NCBI GenBank assembly: GCA_016720805.1 | Contig: JADKJZ010000001.1 | Coordinates: 310,001-374,000 of the forward strand | Length of the DNA stretch: 64,000 bases | Direction of reading: 5' to 3' | From: Gemmatimonadota bacterium | GTDB lineage: Bacteria > Gemmatimonadota > Gemmatimonadetes > Gemmatimonadales > GWC2-71-9 | Shown: one piece after another, positions 8,744 to 16,011 of the stretch | Position numbering within the stretch: position 1 is the stretch's first letter | Layout of the letters: the number at the start of each line of letters is the position of its first letter | Notes under the pieces: model-generated | Told to the model about the DNA's origin: nothing | What the model saw: the letters and a program-made list of their open reading frames with translations, nothing else | Database searches by the model: none | Program-made: the position numbers and the translations under genes

Positions 8744-8883
8744 GTCGCAGGCTGTAAGTCGTAGGTCGTAAGTCGTAAGTCATCCTGAGTGAAACGAGGG
8801 ACCCGCGTGATGGCTGCCACGCAGGTCCCTCGCTTCGCTCGGGATGACGGATTTCAGGGCGTACGACCTACGACCTACGACGC
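8738..8883 (+). repeat. Heptamer-armed inverted repeat (element 1)
   Basis: The left arm has six tandem 7-mers (GTCGTAG, GTCGCAG, GCTGTAA, GTCGTAG, GTCGTAA, GTCGTAA). Next comes a 25-bp inverted pair, GTCATCCTGAGTGAAACGAG and its near-complement (three differences, all G-U compatible). The right arm has two to three copies of ACGACCT. The whole can fold as one long hairpin between the M19 gene and the lipoprotein gene that converges on it. The stop codon of the M19 gene lies inside the array. Confidence 0.85.
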
Positions 8884-8884
8884 C

Positions 8885-9352
8885 TCAGAACTGTACATCA
8901 AACGACCCATTCGTCACCGACCGCGTTCCCGTCGCCGAGGTTCCCGGCGAGGCGGCGGCCGTGAAGGTGAAGGTGCCGGCGGCGCGGCTGGCGGTCAGCG
9001 TCGTCACGGTGATCGAGCCTGCGCCACCAACGAGCGATGAGGTCCAGGCCGGGGTGCCGGCGGTGACCTGCACCAACTGCGCGACGCCGAGGTTGCCGGG
9101 GCCGACGTTGTACGTGCCGGTGGCATTGACTCCCGGCACGGTCAGGACGATCTGATAGGTGCCATTCGTCCCGCTCACCGCGAGGACGTTGCCCGCATAG
9201 GTCACCTGGACCGCCAAGGTGCCGCTCCAGGCGGTGCCGGCGACGGTGGCCGACATGGTGCTCTCGTCGCCCGAGTTGGTGCTGGAGTCACCGCCGCAGC
9301 TGGTGACGAGGAGGACGGCGAGGGCGAGGGCGGTCGGTCGGGCGAGGCGCAT
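8885..9352 (-). CDS. Small lipoprotein (DUF6252-like beta-rich domain)
   Basis: A 155-residue protein with a lipoprotein signal (ALALAVLLVTSC, Cys at about residue 19) followed by a Ser/Thr/Gly-rich beta-strand domain (TVAGTAWSG, YQIVLTVPG, GTYNVGPG, GTFTFTAAAS). This pattern resembles secreted or surface domains annotated as DUF6252 in related bacteria. Function unknown. It is convergent with the dipeptidase, and its 3' end touches the inverted repeat. Confidence 0.75.
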   Translation of the reverse strand: MRLARPTALALAVLLVTSCGGDSSTNSGDESTMSATVAGTAWSGTLAVQVTYAGNVLAVSGTNGTYQIVLTVPGVNATGTYNVGPGNLGVAQLVQVTAGTPAWTSSLVGGAGSITVTTLTASRAAGTFTFTAAASPGTSATGTRSVTNGSFDVQF

Positions 9353-9809
9353 TGGGGGGGACTCGTGGAAGACGGTGGGGGTGCAAACGGGGTGGCGGAA
9401 CCCCGGATGATCGCACCGGCCGCTTCGCGCCGCAAGGCGGGGGCGCCCCCCGTTTGTCGGGCAGGATCACCACTACCTTCCCCAACGTCGCGGCGTTCGT
9501 GGTCGGATGGTTTGGTCGGTGAGGCCGTGGATGCCACCGCCCTCGTCCCAGCCCGTCCCCGGTGGCAGCCCTTCCTCCGCACGATACATCGACACCACTG
9601 TAGTCGAGGCGGTCGAAATCGCGCTTCCTGCGGGGAATCCGAGGCCTGACTGGGCAGGTGGTCGTTCCCAGCAGGGGTATGGCATTTCCGGCGGCCGGGA
9701 AGCCGCTGCGGCGATTCGGCCGGCGAAACCAGCCGCCACGTTTCCCGATTAGGCGGCAGGCGCTACCGTTCTTCAGGATTGGGCTGCAGGGGCTGCGGGT
9801 CCAATACAG
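9353..9809. other. Stretch without a convincing gene; last ~26 codons weakly HemF-like
   Basis: No reading frame here has a recognisable domain or consistent codon use. The last 26 codons on the plus strand (about 9733-9810) read RRQALPF...LQGLRVQYR. This resembles the region of HemF just upstream of its conserved FNLV(H/W)DRGT motif, and would join in frame to the hemF tail at 15287. The similarity is weak and patchy, so the remainder is left unassigned. TACCTTCC at 9474-9481 resembles the promoter-like octamer seen elsewhere. Confidence 0.35.
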
Positions 9810-9845
9810 GTTAGGCAGCCGCTCCAACATCTCTCTTGAGCGCTG

Positions 9846-9864
9846 AAGCGCGATTCACGCGCTT
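9846..9864. repeat. Short perfect hairpin near the left end of the inserted segment
   Basis: AAGCGCG, loop ATTCA, CGCGCTT: a 7-bp stem. No U-run follows, so a terminator role is uncertain. Confidence 0.4.
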
Positions 9865-9973
9865 ACATAATGCTTGGGCTGACCAAGTGACTTGACGACG
9901 GTAGAGGATGCCATTGCCGCATGCCATTTGAACTGTAGCGAGTCGAGCCTGGAGTCCGGTCGCGCAATGCGGC

Positions 9974-10105
9974 TCCAAGGTGGCAATTTCAAGCCGGATC
10001 GGCGAATCAGGGTGGAGTTGGCTGCGACTACCATTGCTATCACGACGTGGCGACCGAAGTGGCGATTACCGCCGTACAGATACCAGAACCCTGATGTTCG
10101 TTTCA
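9974..10105. repeat. Possible degenerate insertion-sequence end (IS21-like)
   Basis: Several spaced copies of a GTGG-starting word (GGTGGCAATTTCAAGCC, GGTGGAGTTGG, GTGGCGACCG, AGTGGCGATTACCG) recall the repeated ends of IS21-type elements. No transposase gene accompanies them. This is a weak call based on motif memory only. The rest of 9817-10323 has no supportable gene. Confidence 0.25.
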
Positions 10106-10323
10106 CTTAGAGGGAGCTCGGGTCCCATGCCCGCACTTTTCATCGCGCTGTCCGCCGCCGGAACAGGAGAATGGCCGGCGGACGTGACAGCGTCTGTAGG
10201 CAACTCGCCTGGCACGCGCGGTGCAATCTTCTGCTTGGTGACCGCGAGGAGGTCGGCGTTTGCCAGGCATCCATCACGTCGTTTGTCGCGGCCGCCCGAC
10301 GCGACTCGGCCCAGCTAGCGTAC

Positions 10324-11481
10324 ATGACACTCCAGGCGCAGCCAGGATCAGCTCTACCGACGCGGCAACCCGCGTCGGCAAGCGCTCGTCTTAACTTCTG
10401 GCAACTGCAACTCCTCGGATGGGGAGCACTGTTCGTCGCGTTGGTCGGATCAAGACTCGACCATCGACCGCTACTGGAGATGATCGGACGTCGGGCCAGC
10501 TATGTCGTATTGGGCGCCGGCCTGAGCCTCGTTCTGCATCGGGCGCTGCGCGTTCGCGTCAGGCGCGGCGCTGGCATGCGGGAGCTCGCCGTGACAACCT
10601 TCGTTGCTTCGGGACTGCTGGCGATGGTTTGGGCGGCCAGTGACTCGGTCCTGCGTGACCCTGCGCTTCTCTTTCAGTCGTCGCCTCTTAGTCCGCCTCG
10701 GCGCATCAATGCACTCCTTCTTGGCACGATGAACAACGCAGTCATTCTGATCGCCTGGTGCTTCTTGTATATTGGGACTGCGAGATCGCATGCATTGCAA
10801 GCAGAGCGCGAACGCGCGATGCGCGCTGAAGCGTTGCAGGCGACCACACGCTTGCACGCGCTACAGTACCAGCTCAATCCACACCTGCTGTTCAATGCGC
10901 TGAATTCGCTCTCGACGCTCGTACTCGAGCGGCGGTTCGACGACGCGCACACGGGCATCGTACGACTGAGCGAGTTTCTGCGAGCAACGCTCAGGCAGCC
11001 ACCGGCCAACACGGTTCATCTCGCCGACGAGCTATCGCTAGTCGGTCGGTACCTCGATATCGAACAGGTGCGATTCGGCGCCCAACTCAACGTGACGTAC
11101 AACATCGATGAAGACGCGTATTGCGCAGTGGTTCCCGTTCTACTGTTGCAACCGCTCGTTGAGAACGCGATTCTGCATGGCGCGACTGAAGCAACCGGTC
11201 AGCGTATGATCGCCATTGGGGCAAGCGTTGAAGCCGGACGCCTCTCTGTTGTGGTTGAGAACAGCGTAGGCCCGATGGTGGCGCTGCCGTGGGCGTCGCA
11301 AGGCGGAGTTGGACTCGCCAATGTGCGCGAGCGGCTCTTGCTCATTCACGGCGAGCGCGCGACGGTGCGAGCCGGGCGCAGCGACAGCGGCAGTTTTCGG
11401 GTGGCGATTACCATGCCGTTCGTCAAGACCGACGCGCTGGTGCCGCCGCCGATCGACAGCGGCGCGAGCGCCCCCGGATGA
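10324..11481 (+). CDS. LytS/YehU-type sensor histidine kinase
   Basis: A 385-residue membrane kinase. Residues 1-150 contain about four hydrophobic segments (for example LNFWQLQLLGWGALFVAL and INALLLGTMNNAVILIAWCF). A short coiled coil and the His_kinase box LQYQLNPHLLFNALNS follow, with phospho-acceptor His187. The C-terminus has the HATPase N-box LLLQPLVENAILHG and the G-box GGVGLANVRERL. This is the LytS/YehU family that pairs with LytTR regulators, and such a regulator follows with an ATGA overlap (11478-11481). The input signal is not evident. Codon use is more AT-rich than in flanking genes, consistent with acquisition. Confidence 0.9.
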   Translation: MTLQAQPGSALPTRQPASASARLNFWQLQLLGWGALFVALVGSRLDHRPLLEMIGRRASYVVLGAGLSLVLHRALRVRVRRGAGMRELAVTTFVASGLLAMVWAASDSVLRDPALLFQSSPLSPPRRINALLLGTMNNAVILIAWCFLYIGTARSHALQAERERAMRAEALQATTRLHALQYQLNPHLLFNALNSLSTLVLERRFDDAHTGIVRLSEFLRATLRQPPANTVHLADELSLVGRYLDIEQVRFGAQLNVTYNIDEDAYCAVVPVLLLQPLVENAILHGATEATGQRMIAIGASVEAGRLSVVVENSVGPMVALPWASQGGVGLANVRERLLLIHGERATVRAGRSDSGSFRVAITMPFVKTDALVPPPIDSGASAPG

Positions 11482-12191
11482 CCACGCCACTTCGCGTGAT
11501 CATCGTTGACGATGAGGCAACCGCGCGTCGTGGGCTGCGACTTCGGCTGGCACGGCTCGTCAATGTCACCGTCGTCGCCGAGGCGGCGAATGCGATTGCG
11601 GCTGCCTCCGCAATAGCGGCACAGCGTCCCGACCTGGTGTTCCTCGACATTGAGATGCCCGGTGTTGACGGTTTTCACATGCTGGATTCGCTGCCCGTCG
11701 GCACACGCCCCCTCGTCGTGTTCGTGACAGCCCATGAAGACCGCGCCATTGACGCATTCTCGCTCGATGCGCTCGACTATTTGTTAAAGCCTGTGGATGA
11801 CGAGCGATTGCTGCGTGCGGTGACTCGTGCCCGAGCGCGGATAGGCGATGACTCAGGCGCCACAGTCTCTCGCGTGCTTGTGCGGGATCGTGGAACGACG
11901 ATAGCGATCGACGTTGACGAGATTGAGTGGATCCAAAGTGCAGGTGACTACGTGCGACTGTATTGCGGACGCCGCTCCCTGCTTCACCTCGCATCTATGA
12001 GCGGGCTCGAGTCGGCGCTGCCGCCCGAACGCTTTTTTCGCATTCACCGAGAAGCCATCATCAATCTCTCGCGCGTGCGATCAGTCGAACCACTAACAAA
12101 CGGCGACCAGACAGTGGTGCTCACAACTGGCGCTCGCTTACGACTGAGTCGTACACGCCGTGCGGCCTTCTTCGAGCGACTCGCGACCTAG
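11478..12191 (+). CDS. LytTR-family response regulator
   Basis: A 237-residue regulator. The N-terminal receiver domain (VIIVDDEATARRGL, phospho-acceptor Asp57 in VFLDIEMPG, KPVDDERL with the conserved Lys) is followed by a LytTR DNA-binding domain (about 140-237; IEWIQSAGDYVRLY, FFRIHREAIINL). It overlaps the kinase gene by ATGA, so the two form a matched pair. The S8 protease 143 bases downstream on the same strand is a plausible target. LytTR sites are typically paired imperfect repeats; I did not identify one with confidence in the 12192-12334 gap. Confidence 0.92.
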   Translation: MTTPLRVIIVDDEATARRGLRLRLARLVNVTVVAEAANAIAAASAIAAQRPDLVFLDIEMPGVDGFHMLDSLPVGTRPLVVFVTAHEDRAIDAFSLDALDYLLKPVDDERLLRAVTRARARIGDDSGATVSRVLVRDRGTTIAIDVDEIEWIQSAGDYVRLYCGRRSLLHLASMSGLESALPPERFFRIHREAIINLSRVRSVEPLTNGDQTVVLTTGARLRLSRTRRAAFFERLAT

Positions 12192-12334
12192 CGACGGCAC
12201 TGGGGGCGAGACCGCTTCAGCGAGCCGCAGCACCAGTTCATCGAAATCTGCTTGCGGTGCTCGACCGGAGTGGAGAGCTTGCGTGTGATGCCCGGCGGAG
12301 ACGCCGCGCCGCGAGCCCCCATACCGAGGATCCG

Positions 12335-14020
12335 ATGAAGAACTCCCTCTCTTCCGCGCAACAACTGGCGCGCCATCTGGCGCGTCGAATTGCACCGCGG
12401 GCACTTCTCGTCGCCCTTGTGGCTCACCCATCGGTGATGCTAGCGCAAATCTCACGAAACGACACGTTACCGCCATGGTTCCTTAGCGATCCGAGTCGCA
12501 CTGGCGTGGTTGGGGCCGGTGTGTCTCGGGCATTCTCGGAACTGCTCGCCACGCGGCAGCCGCAGCGCACCGTCATCGTAGCCATCATCGATGTTGGCGT
12601 TGATACGACGCATCCGGCGCTCGTACCGCATCTGTGGAGCAATCCACGTGAGATCCCTGGAAATGGCATTGATGACGATCGCGATGGGTATGTCGACGAT
12701 GTACGTGGGTGGAATTTTCTCGGCGGACGGGACGGCCGCAACGTCGAACGTAGCACGCTCGAAGTGACTCGGCTCTTTGCACGTTGTGCGTCGCTACCGC
12801 GAGGAACAGATCGAGCAGGCGCCGAGTCGTTCGTGCTGGCACCCGGGCTGCCTGACTGCGCGACGATTCAGGCCGACTACATCCGGCAGCGAGACCGTGA
12901 ACTGCGTCGTGTGGAGCGACGCATGAGCCTTCTGGATTCGCTGGAACGCGCGATCACCGTTCTCACTCCGCGGTTGGGCGCTGACTCACTCTCTGTCGCG
13001 CGCGTCGCGGTCCTGAGCGCGACAACCGCCGAAGTCGCTGTTGCTCAAGCGGCCGTGCGCCGTGCCGCGGAACAGTTCGGAGCTCTGCGTTCAGTCGTCA
13101 CGCTCTCGGTAGCCACCGTAACCAGCATGCGGCAAACCGTTCTTCGCCTCTCCAGTCTGTCGGCGGGGCTGGACACCTCCTTGAATGAGCGCTCCATCGT
13201 GGGCGATCGAGCGGATACTCCGCACGAACGCGGCTATGGAAATCCTGACGTAATGGGGGCGGGCGCCGCTCACGGCACACACCTGGCTGGTATCGTGCGC
13301 ACAGTGGTCGGCAACGGACTCGCGGTGAAGCAGGCCCGTGACTCCGTGCGGATTATGATGATCCGCGCGACCACCGACGGCGATGAGCGCGACAAAGACA
13401 TTGCGAACGCGATCCGCTTCGCAGTCGACCATGGCGCTCATATCATCAGCATGTCCTTCGGGAAACCGTACTCGCCCGAGAAAGGCGTCGTGGATAGCGC
13501 GGTTCGATACGCCGATCAAATGGGTGCGCTTCTGATTCACTCAGCCGGCAACGATGCAAGCGATATCGACCAGACACACTCGTATCCATCATCTCGATAT
13601 CTTAACGGCGAACGCGCGGGCAAGTGGATTGAAGTGGGGGCGTCGAACGTTGAAGGCAACGCCCAGCTCGCGGCCGACTTCTCCAACTTTGGACGCGAGA
13701 GCGTTGACCTCTTTGCACCTGGGGTCGACATGCGAGCGAGTGCACTTGGGGGCGGATATGAACGTCGTAGTGGGACGAGCCAGGCGGCGCCAGTGGTCGC
13801 CGGAGCTGCCGCACTGCTGATGCTCTATGACCGCACGCTGTCGGGGCGCGACGCAAAGCGCATTCTGCTCGCGTCGGTCGCGAAGTTCTCAACCTTGATT
13901 GTCCGGAGACCAGGCGGGAAGCCAACGGATATGACGCCTTTCTCGCGTCTCTCAAAGAGCGGCGGAGTTGTCAACGTGTTCAACGCTTTGCAGATGCTAT
14001 TCGCGATCAGCGGCAGGTAG
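12335..14020 (+). CDS. S8 (subtilisin-like) serine protease with large insert between catalytic Asp and His
   Basis: A 561-residue exported protease. The signal segment is RIAPRALLVALVAHPSVMLA (about residues 19-38). The catalytic triad is Asp86 in IIDVGVDTTHP, His313 in GAAHGTHLAG and Ser482 in SGTSQAAP, with the oxyanion Asn in HSAGNDAS. The Asp-to-His gap is about 227 residues instead of a few dozen. It includes an alpha-helical, Arg/Leu/Ala-rich stretch (about 175-270) that may form a coiled coil. GAGG precedes the ATG by a few bases. The protease sits directly after the LytS/LytTR pair inside the lower-GC segment, suggesting the pair controls it. Confidence 0.88.
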   Translation: MKNSLSSAQQLARHLARRIAPRALLVALVAHPSVMLAQISRNDTLPPWFLSDPSRTGVVGAGVSRAFSELLATRQPQRTVIVAIIDVGVDTTHPALVPHLWSNPREIPGNGIDDDRDGYVDDVRGWNFLGGRDGRNVERSTLEVTRLFARCASLPRGTDRAGAESFVLAPGLPDCATIQADYIRQRDRELRRVERRMSLLDSLERAITVLTPRLGADSLSVARVAVLSATTAEVAVAQAAVRRAAEQFGALRSVVTLSVATVTSMRQTVLRLSSLSAGLDTSLNERSIVGDRADTPHERGYGNPDVMGAGAAHGTHLAGIVRTVVGNGLAVKQARDSVRIMMIRATTDGDERDKDIANAIRFAVDHGAHIISMSFGKPYSPEKGVVDSAVRYADQMGALLIHSAGNDASDIDQTHSYPSSRYLNGERAGKWIEVGASNVEGNAQLAADFSNFGRESVDLFAPGVDMRASALGGGYERRSGTSQAAPVVAGAAALLMLYDRTLSGRDAKRILLASVAKFSTLIVRRPGGKPTDMTPFSRLSKSGGVVNVFNALQMLFAISGR

Positions 14021-14454
14021 CAATCCTTCACCGATTGCCCAGGTCGACGGCCTCGGTACAGGCGTTGCACCACCCGGCGCGCGCAACGCACCACGATGAA
14101 CGGCGTATCGTCCACCCGACATTCACGACAGCTCTTGGGGCACAAGCGCGACCGCGTACAGACGCGGCGGCTGAGGCGAGATCCAGTGCCCGCTATTTCC
14201 AGCCGTGGCCAAGCCGACGCCGCGATCAAGAGAGTCGCTTGCTCGGGCCACGTGTGCAGAAGATGGCTTCCTCAGGCGAACGAGGAACGGTGTTCGAACG
14301 GCTGAATGGCGATCGCAGTGGTTTACCGACCCCGCACTCGAACTGCGAGGCTGCCCGACGAATGCAGGAGCAGTCATCGACTCGGCCGTGCGCTATCTTG
14401 TCACAACTTCGCACGGGACGGGAATGTCAATCGGGGCGGGTTGACTATCAGTCG
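14021..14454. other. Stretch without a supportable gene
   Basis: Open frames exist on both strands but none shows a domain, ribosome site or consistent codon use. It separates the S8 protease from the transposase remnant and is probably decayed sequence of the inserted segment. Confidence 0.5.
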
Positions 14455-14800
14455 AGAGTTCGGCGCGACCGCTGACTTCGCCCGCGCCGTGTGACAGGCG
14501 GCGGCTGTACAGGCACTACGCGCGCAGACGCGTGGGGATAGTTTGTATCACCGCCCGGTGCGGCACCGGCGCGAGGAATGTCGTGTCGCTCCACTGCGCC
14601 CAGCGGGATAGCGGCGTGGCGGCTGGGGCGAAGTGTTGGCACTTGCACCCGAACGCGAGCAGGCAATCGTGCGGGCACGCGTCGCTGCGGACGCGCGCGA
14701 ACCCGTGATTGCGCACGCCGCAGGCGAGAAGCGTGGCAGCGATCCCCGCGACGACGGGGCGCGATGGGCCACACCCGCGCGCGAGGCGCTCGTGATAGAC
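14455..14800 (-). pseudogene. IS91-family transposase fragment (N-terminal zinc-binding part)
   Basis: The minus-strand translation gives VYHERLARGCG, then LLACGVRNHGFARVR, DACPHDCLLAFGCK, QHF and AQWSDTTFLAPVPHR. These match the order of the zinc-binding N-terminus of IS91-type (Y2 rolling-circle) transposases, whose usual words are CG..HGFARFRC..C, FSCKGRxFCPSC and VPVRQWVLTLP. One missing base after CACTTC (near 14640) hides an FCPS motif, and a TAG stop interrupts the frame at 14516-14518. The catalytic tyrosine region is absent. This is a dead fragment. IS91/ISCR elements are known companions of integrons. Confidence 0.65.
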
Positions 14801-15035
14801 CGCCTGCAGCCGACGGCAGGTGATCCGACACCAACCGAATGGTGGCGACGCCTGCGGGGGTCGGGGTTTGTACACGCCTCGCGCCGCCAGGGCCGCGTCG
14901 GAAACGCGCCCTCCGGAACCGGGAAGCGCCGGGCATATGCCAGACTCGGCCGCAAACCGTCACCGTTCCATGGCGCGACGGTCTGTTTCGACGCAGCGTC
15001 CGCACGGCGCCTGCTCTTCGCGTCCAGGATGCCCG

Positions 15036-15173
15036 TTTCATCACAGAGAGATTGTCGAGATCTTGGGCAGAAGTGTTGCATACATCCGCGCCACAGCGCG
15101 CACAGGCCCTTTCGCGGTTGAAGTTGATGAAGTTCCTCCGCGCTACTTCGGGGATGCGCTCGGCCTGGCGTAA
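15036..15173 (+). pseudogene. 3' fragment of an unknown cassette-type ORF
   Basis: The last 46 codons before the attC-like site read as plausible protein (REIVEILGRSVAYIRATAR, ending YFGDALGLA) with a TAA seven bases before the GCCTAAC box, the usual spacing of a cassette gene stop to attC. No matching start or 5' part is visible; upstream lies the transposase fragment. Function unknown. Confidence 0.35.
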
Positions 15174-15180
15174 GGCCGCA

Positions 15181-15292
15181 GCCTAACCTTGCGTTGCTGC
15201 TGGCAGGGCCTTCAAAGACTGCGGGCTATTGCTCGCTGCGCTCGCTAGCCGCAACTTTTGAAGGGCCGTGCAGCAGAACGCGATCGTTCAAC
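15181..15292 (+). other. attC-like (59-base-element) recombination site
   Basis: A 112-bp imperfect palindrome. The outer box GCCTAAC (15181-15187) fits RYYYAAC. GCGTTGCTGC (15191-15200) pairs with GCAGCAGAACGC (15270-15281). GGGCCTTCAAAGACTGCGGG (from 15206) pairs with TAGCCGCAACTTTTGAAGGG (from 15246). The other outer box is GTTCAAC (15286-15292), which departs from GTTRRRY. That is expected if only its G belongs to the cassette and TTCAAC belongs to the target gene. It could also be an unrelated hairpin; the GTTAGGC at 9810 argues against that. Confidence 0.5.
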
Positions 15293-15452
15293 CTCGTGCA
15301 CGACGGCGGCACCAGCTTCGGCCTGCAGACGGCCGCGCGGATCGAGAGCGTGCTGATGTCGCTGCCGTCGCTCGCGGCGTGGGACGACGCCCCCGGGAAG
15401 CCCGGAGGTCCGGCTGGTCGCTACGCTGGCGCCGCGGGAGTGGGTGGGGTAA
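15287..15452 (+). pseudogene. hemF: C-terminal part of coproporphyrinogen III oxidase (hemF), separated from its 5' part
   Basis: The frame from 15287 reads FNLVHDGGTSFGLQT, then ARIESVLMSLPSLAAWD. After a one-base shift in the CCCCCGGG run near 15390 it reads GSPEVRLVATLAPREWVG and a TAA at 15450-15452. This is the conserved end of oxygen-dependent coproporphyrinogen oxidase (usual form FNLVxDRGTxFGLQTGGRxESILMSLPP, ending RDWV). Two normally conserved residues differ (DRG to DGG, TGG to TAA). The remaining ~240 N-terminal residues are not adjacent. The frame opens exactly at the proposed insertion point. It precedes protoporphyrinogen oxidase in the heme pathway, and hemG is nearby. Confidence 0.7.
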
Positions 15453-15491
15453 GCTCCACCGACAGGGGCCTTCGCACGGGAGGGTGGCACG

Positions 15492-15870
15492 ATGGACAAT
15501 CCATTTCAGGGGCTCGCGGCGCGGAAGCGGGCCCTCGAGCGTCGCGCGCTGGAAGAGGGGATGAATGTCGCCGGACGGTGGCAGGCGCAGCTCCCGATGG
15601 TACGGGAGGTGCTCGGCCAGTTCGGCGACGCCGTGTTTCCCGGGGCCCAGGTGGCGGAGGAGGGGGAGCGAGTGCTCCTTCGCGACGGGAGGCCGCCCGA
15701 CGCGCCCGTCCTCGTCGATGTCGCCCTGACATACGTCGAGGCAAAGCGAAAGATCGGCTTCCTGGTGACCGCGGCGGCATGGGACCGACGGAGCGCCGAG
15801 CGTCGCGGCGGGCGCGCTACGCGGTGAGCTGGTCTCCGCGTTGATCCAGCTCTTCCCGGAGTGGCACTGA
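15492..15870 (+). CDS. Small hypothetical protein, frameshifted near its end
   Basis: ATG at 15492 with GGAGG eight bases upstream. The intact frame gives 111 residues (MDNPFQGLAARKRALERRAL...) but turns Arg-rich after about residue 96. A one-base shift at about 15780-15783 (GCATGGGACC) continues as GTDGAPSVAAGALRGE and ends EWH at 15870, which looks like the authentic C-terminus. No family is recognised. It lies between the hemF tail and the tRNA gene. Confidence 0.5.
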
Positions 15871-15906
15871 GGCGCCCGACGCCTTTATCCGCGGGCGCCA
15901 CCGCAC

Positions 15907-15913
15907 TACTTTG
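15907..15913 (+). promoter_or_regulatory. Promoter-like TACTTTG just upstream of tRNA-Ala
   Basis: TACTTTG ends ten bases before the first base of the tRNA, a good distance for a -10/-7 element of a tRNA promoter. It belongs to the TAnnTTnG-like set. Confidence 0.4.
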
Positions 15914-15922
15914 CGGGCTGAC

Positions 15923-15995
15923 GGGGCGGTAGCTCAGTTGGGAGAGCACCTGCTTTGCAAGCAGGGGGTCAGGGGTTCGATTCCCCTCCGCTCCA
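15923..15995 (+). tRNA. tRNA-Ala (anticodon TGC)
   Basis: A 73-base cloverleaf. The acceptor stem GGGGCGG pairs with CCGCTCC and contains the G3-U70 wobble that identifies alanine tRNAs. The D-arm is TAGCTCAGTTGGGAGAGCA, the anticodon arm CTGCTTTGCAAGCAG with anticodon TGC, and the T-arm AGGGGTTCGATTCCCCT. The discriminator base is A, and CCA is not encoded. A glycosyltransferase gene starts 16 bases later. Confidence 0.97.
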
Positions 15996-16011
15996 TTGGT
16001 CGAGTGTCACG

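Larger units (their letters stand above)
9810..15286 (+). mobile_element. Lower-GC inserted segment with integron gene-cassette-like ends
   Basis: The left end is G followed by TTAGGC (9810-9816). The right end is a folded site that begins GCCTAAC (15181-15187) and ends at G 15286. Closing the segment into a circle joins the right-hand G to TTAGGC and rebuilds an attC site whose outer boxes, GCCTAAC and GTTAGGC, are exact reverse complements. The flanking bases TAC AGG (to 9810) and TTC AAC (from 15287) join in one reading frame into hemF. Base composition inside is visibly lower in GC than both flanks (some 60-base lines near 50 %). Contents are a two-component pair, an S8 protease, an IS91 fragment and a truncated ORF. 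The integrase is not in the window. Confidence 0.5.

Noticed and set aside
8738..8883. CRISPR array
   Set aside because: The repeats are 7 bp, contiguous and mirrored, with no spacers of constant length. The same applies to the other four heptamer elements.
9770..9816. A complete attC site on the left of the inserted segment
   Set aside because: GTTAGGC is present, but no RYYYAAC partner or paired arms lie to its left. It fits a cassette left end rather than a whole site.
9288..9830. Minus-strand frame overlapping the start of the small lipoprotein gene
   Set aside because: No domain or codon bias, and it would overlap a gene with a clear signal peptide.
14820..15173. A full gene of 117 codons before the attC-like site
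   Set aside because: Only the last ~46 codons look like protein. The 5' part overlaps transposase-derived sequence in another frame, so only a 3' fragment is annotated.
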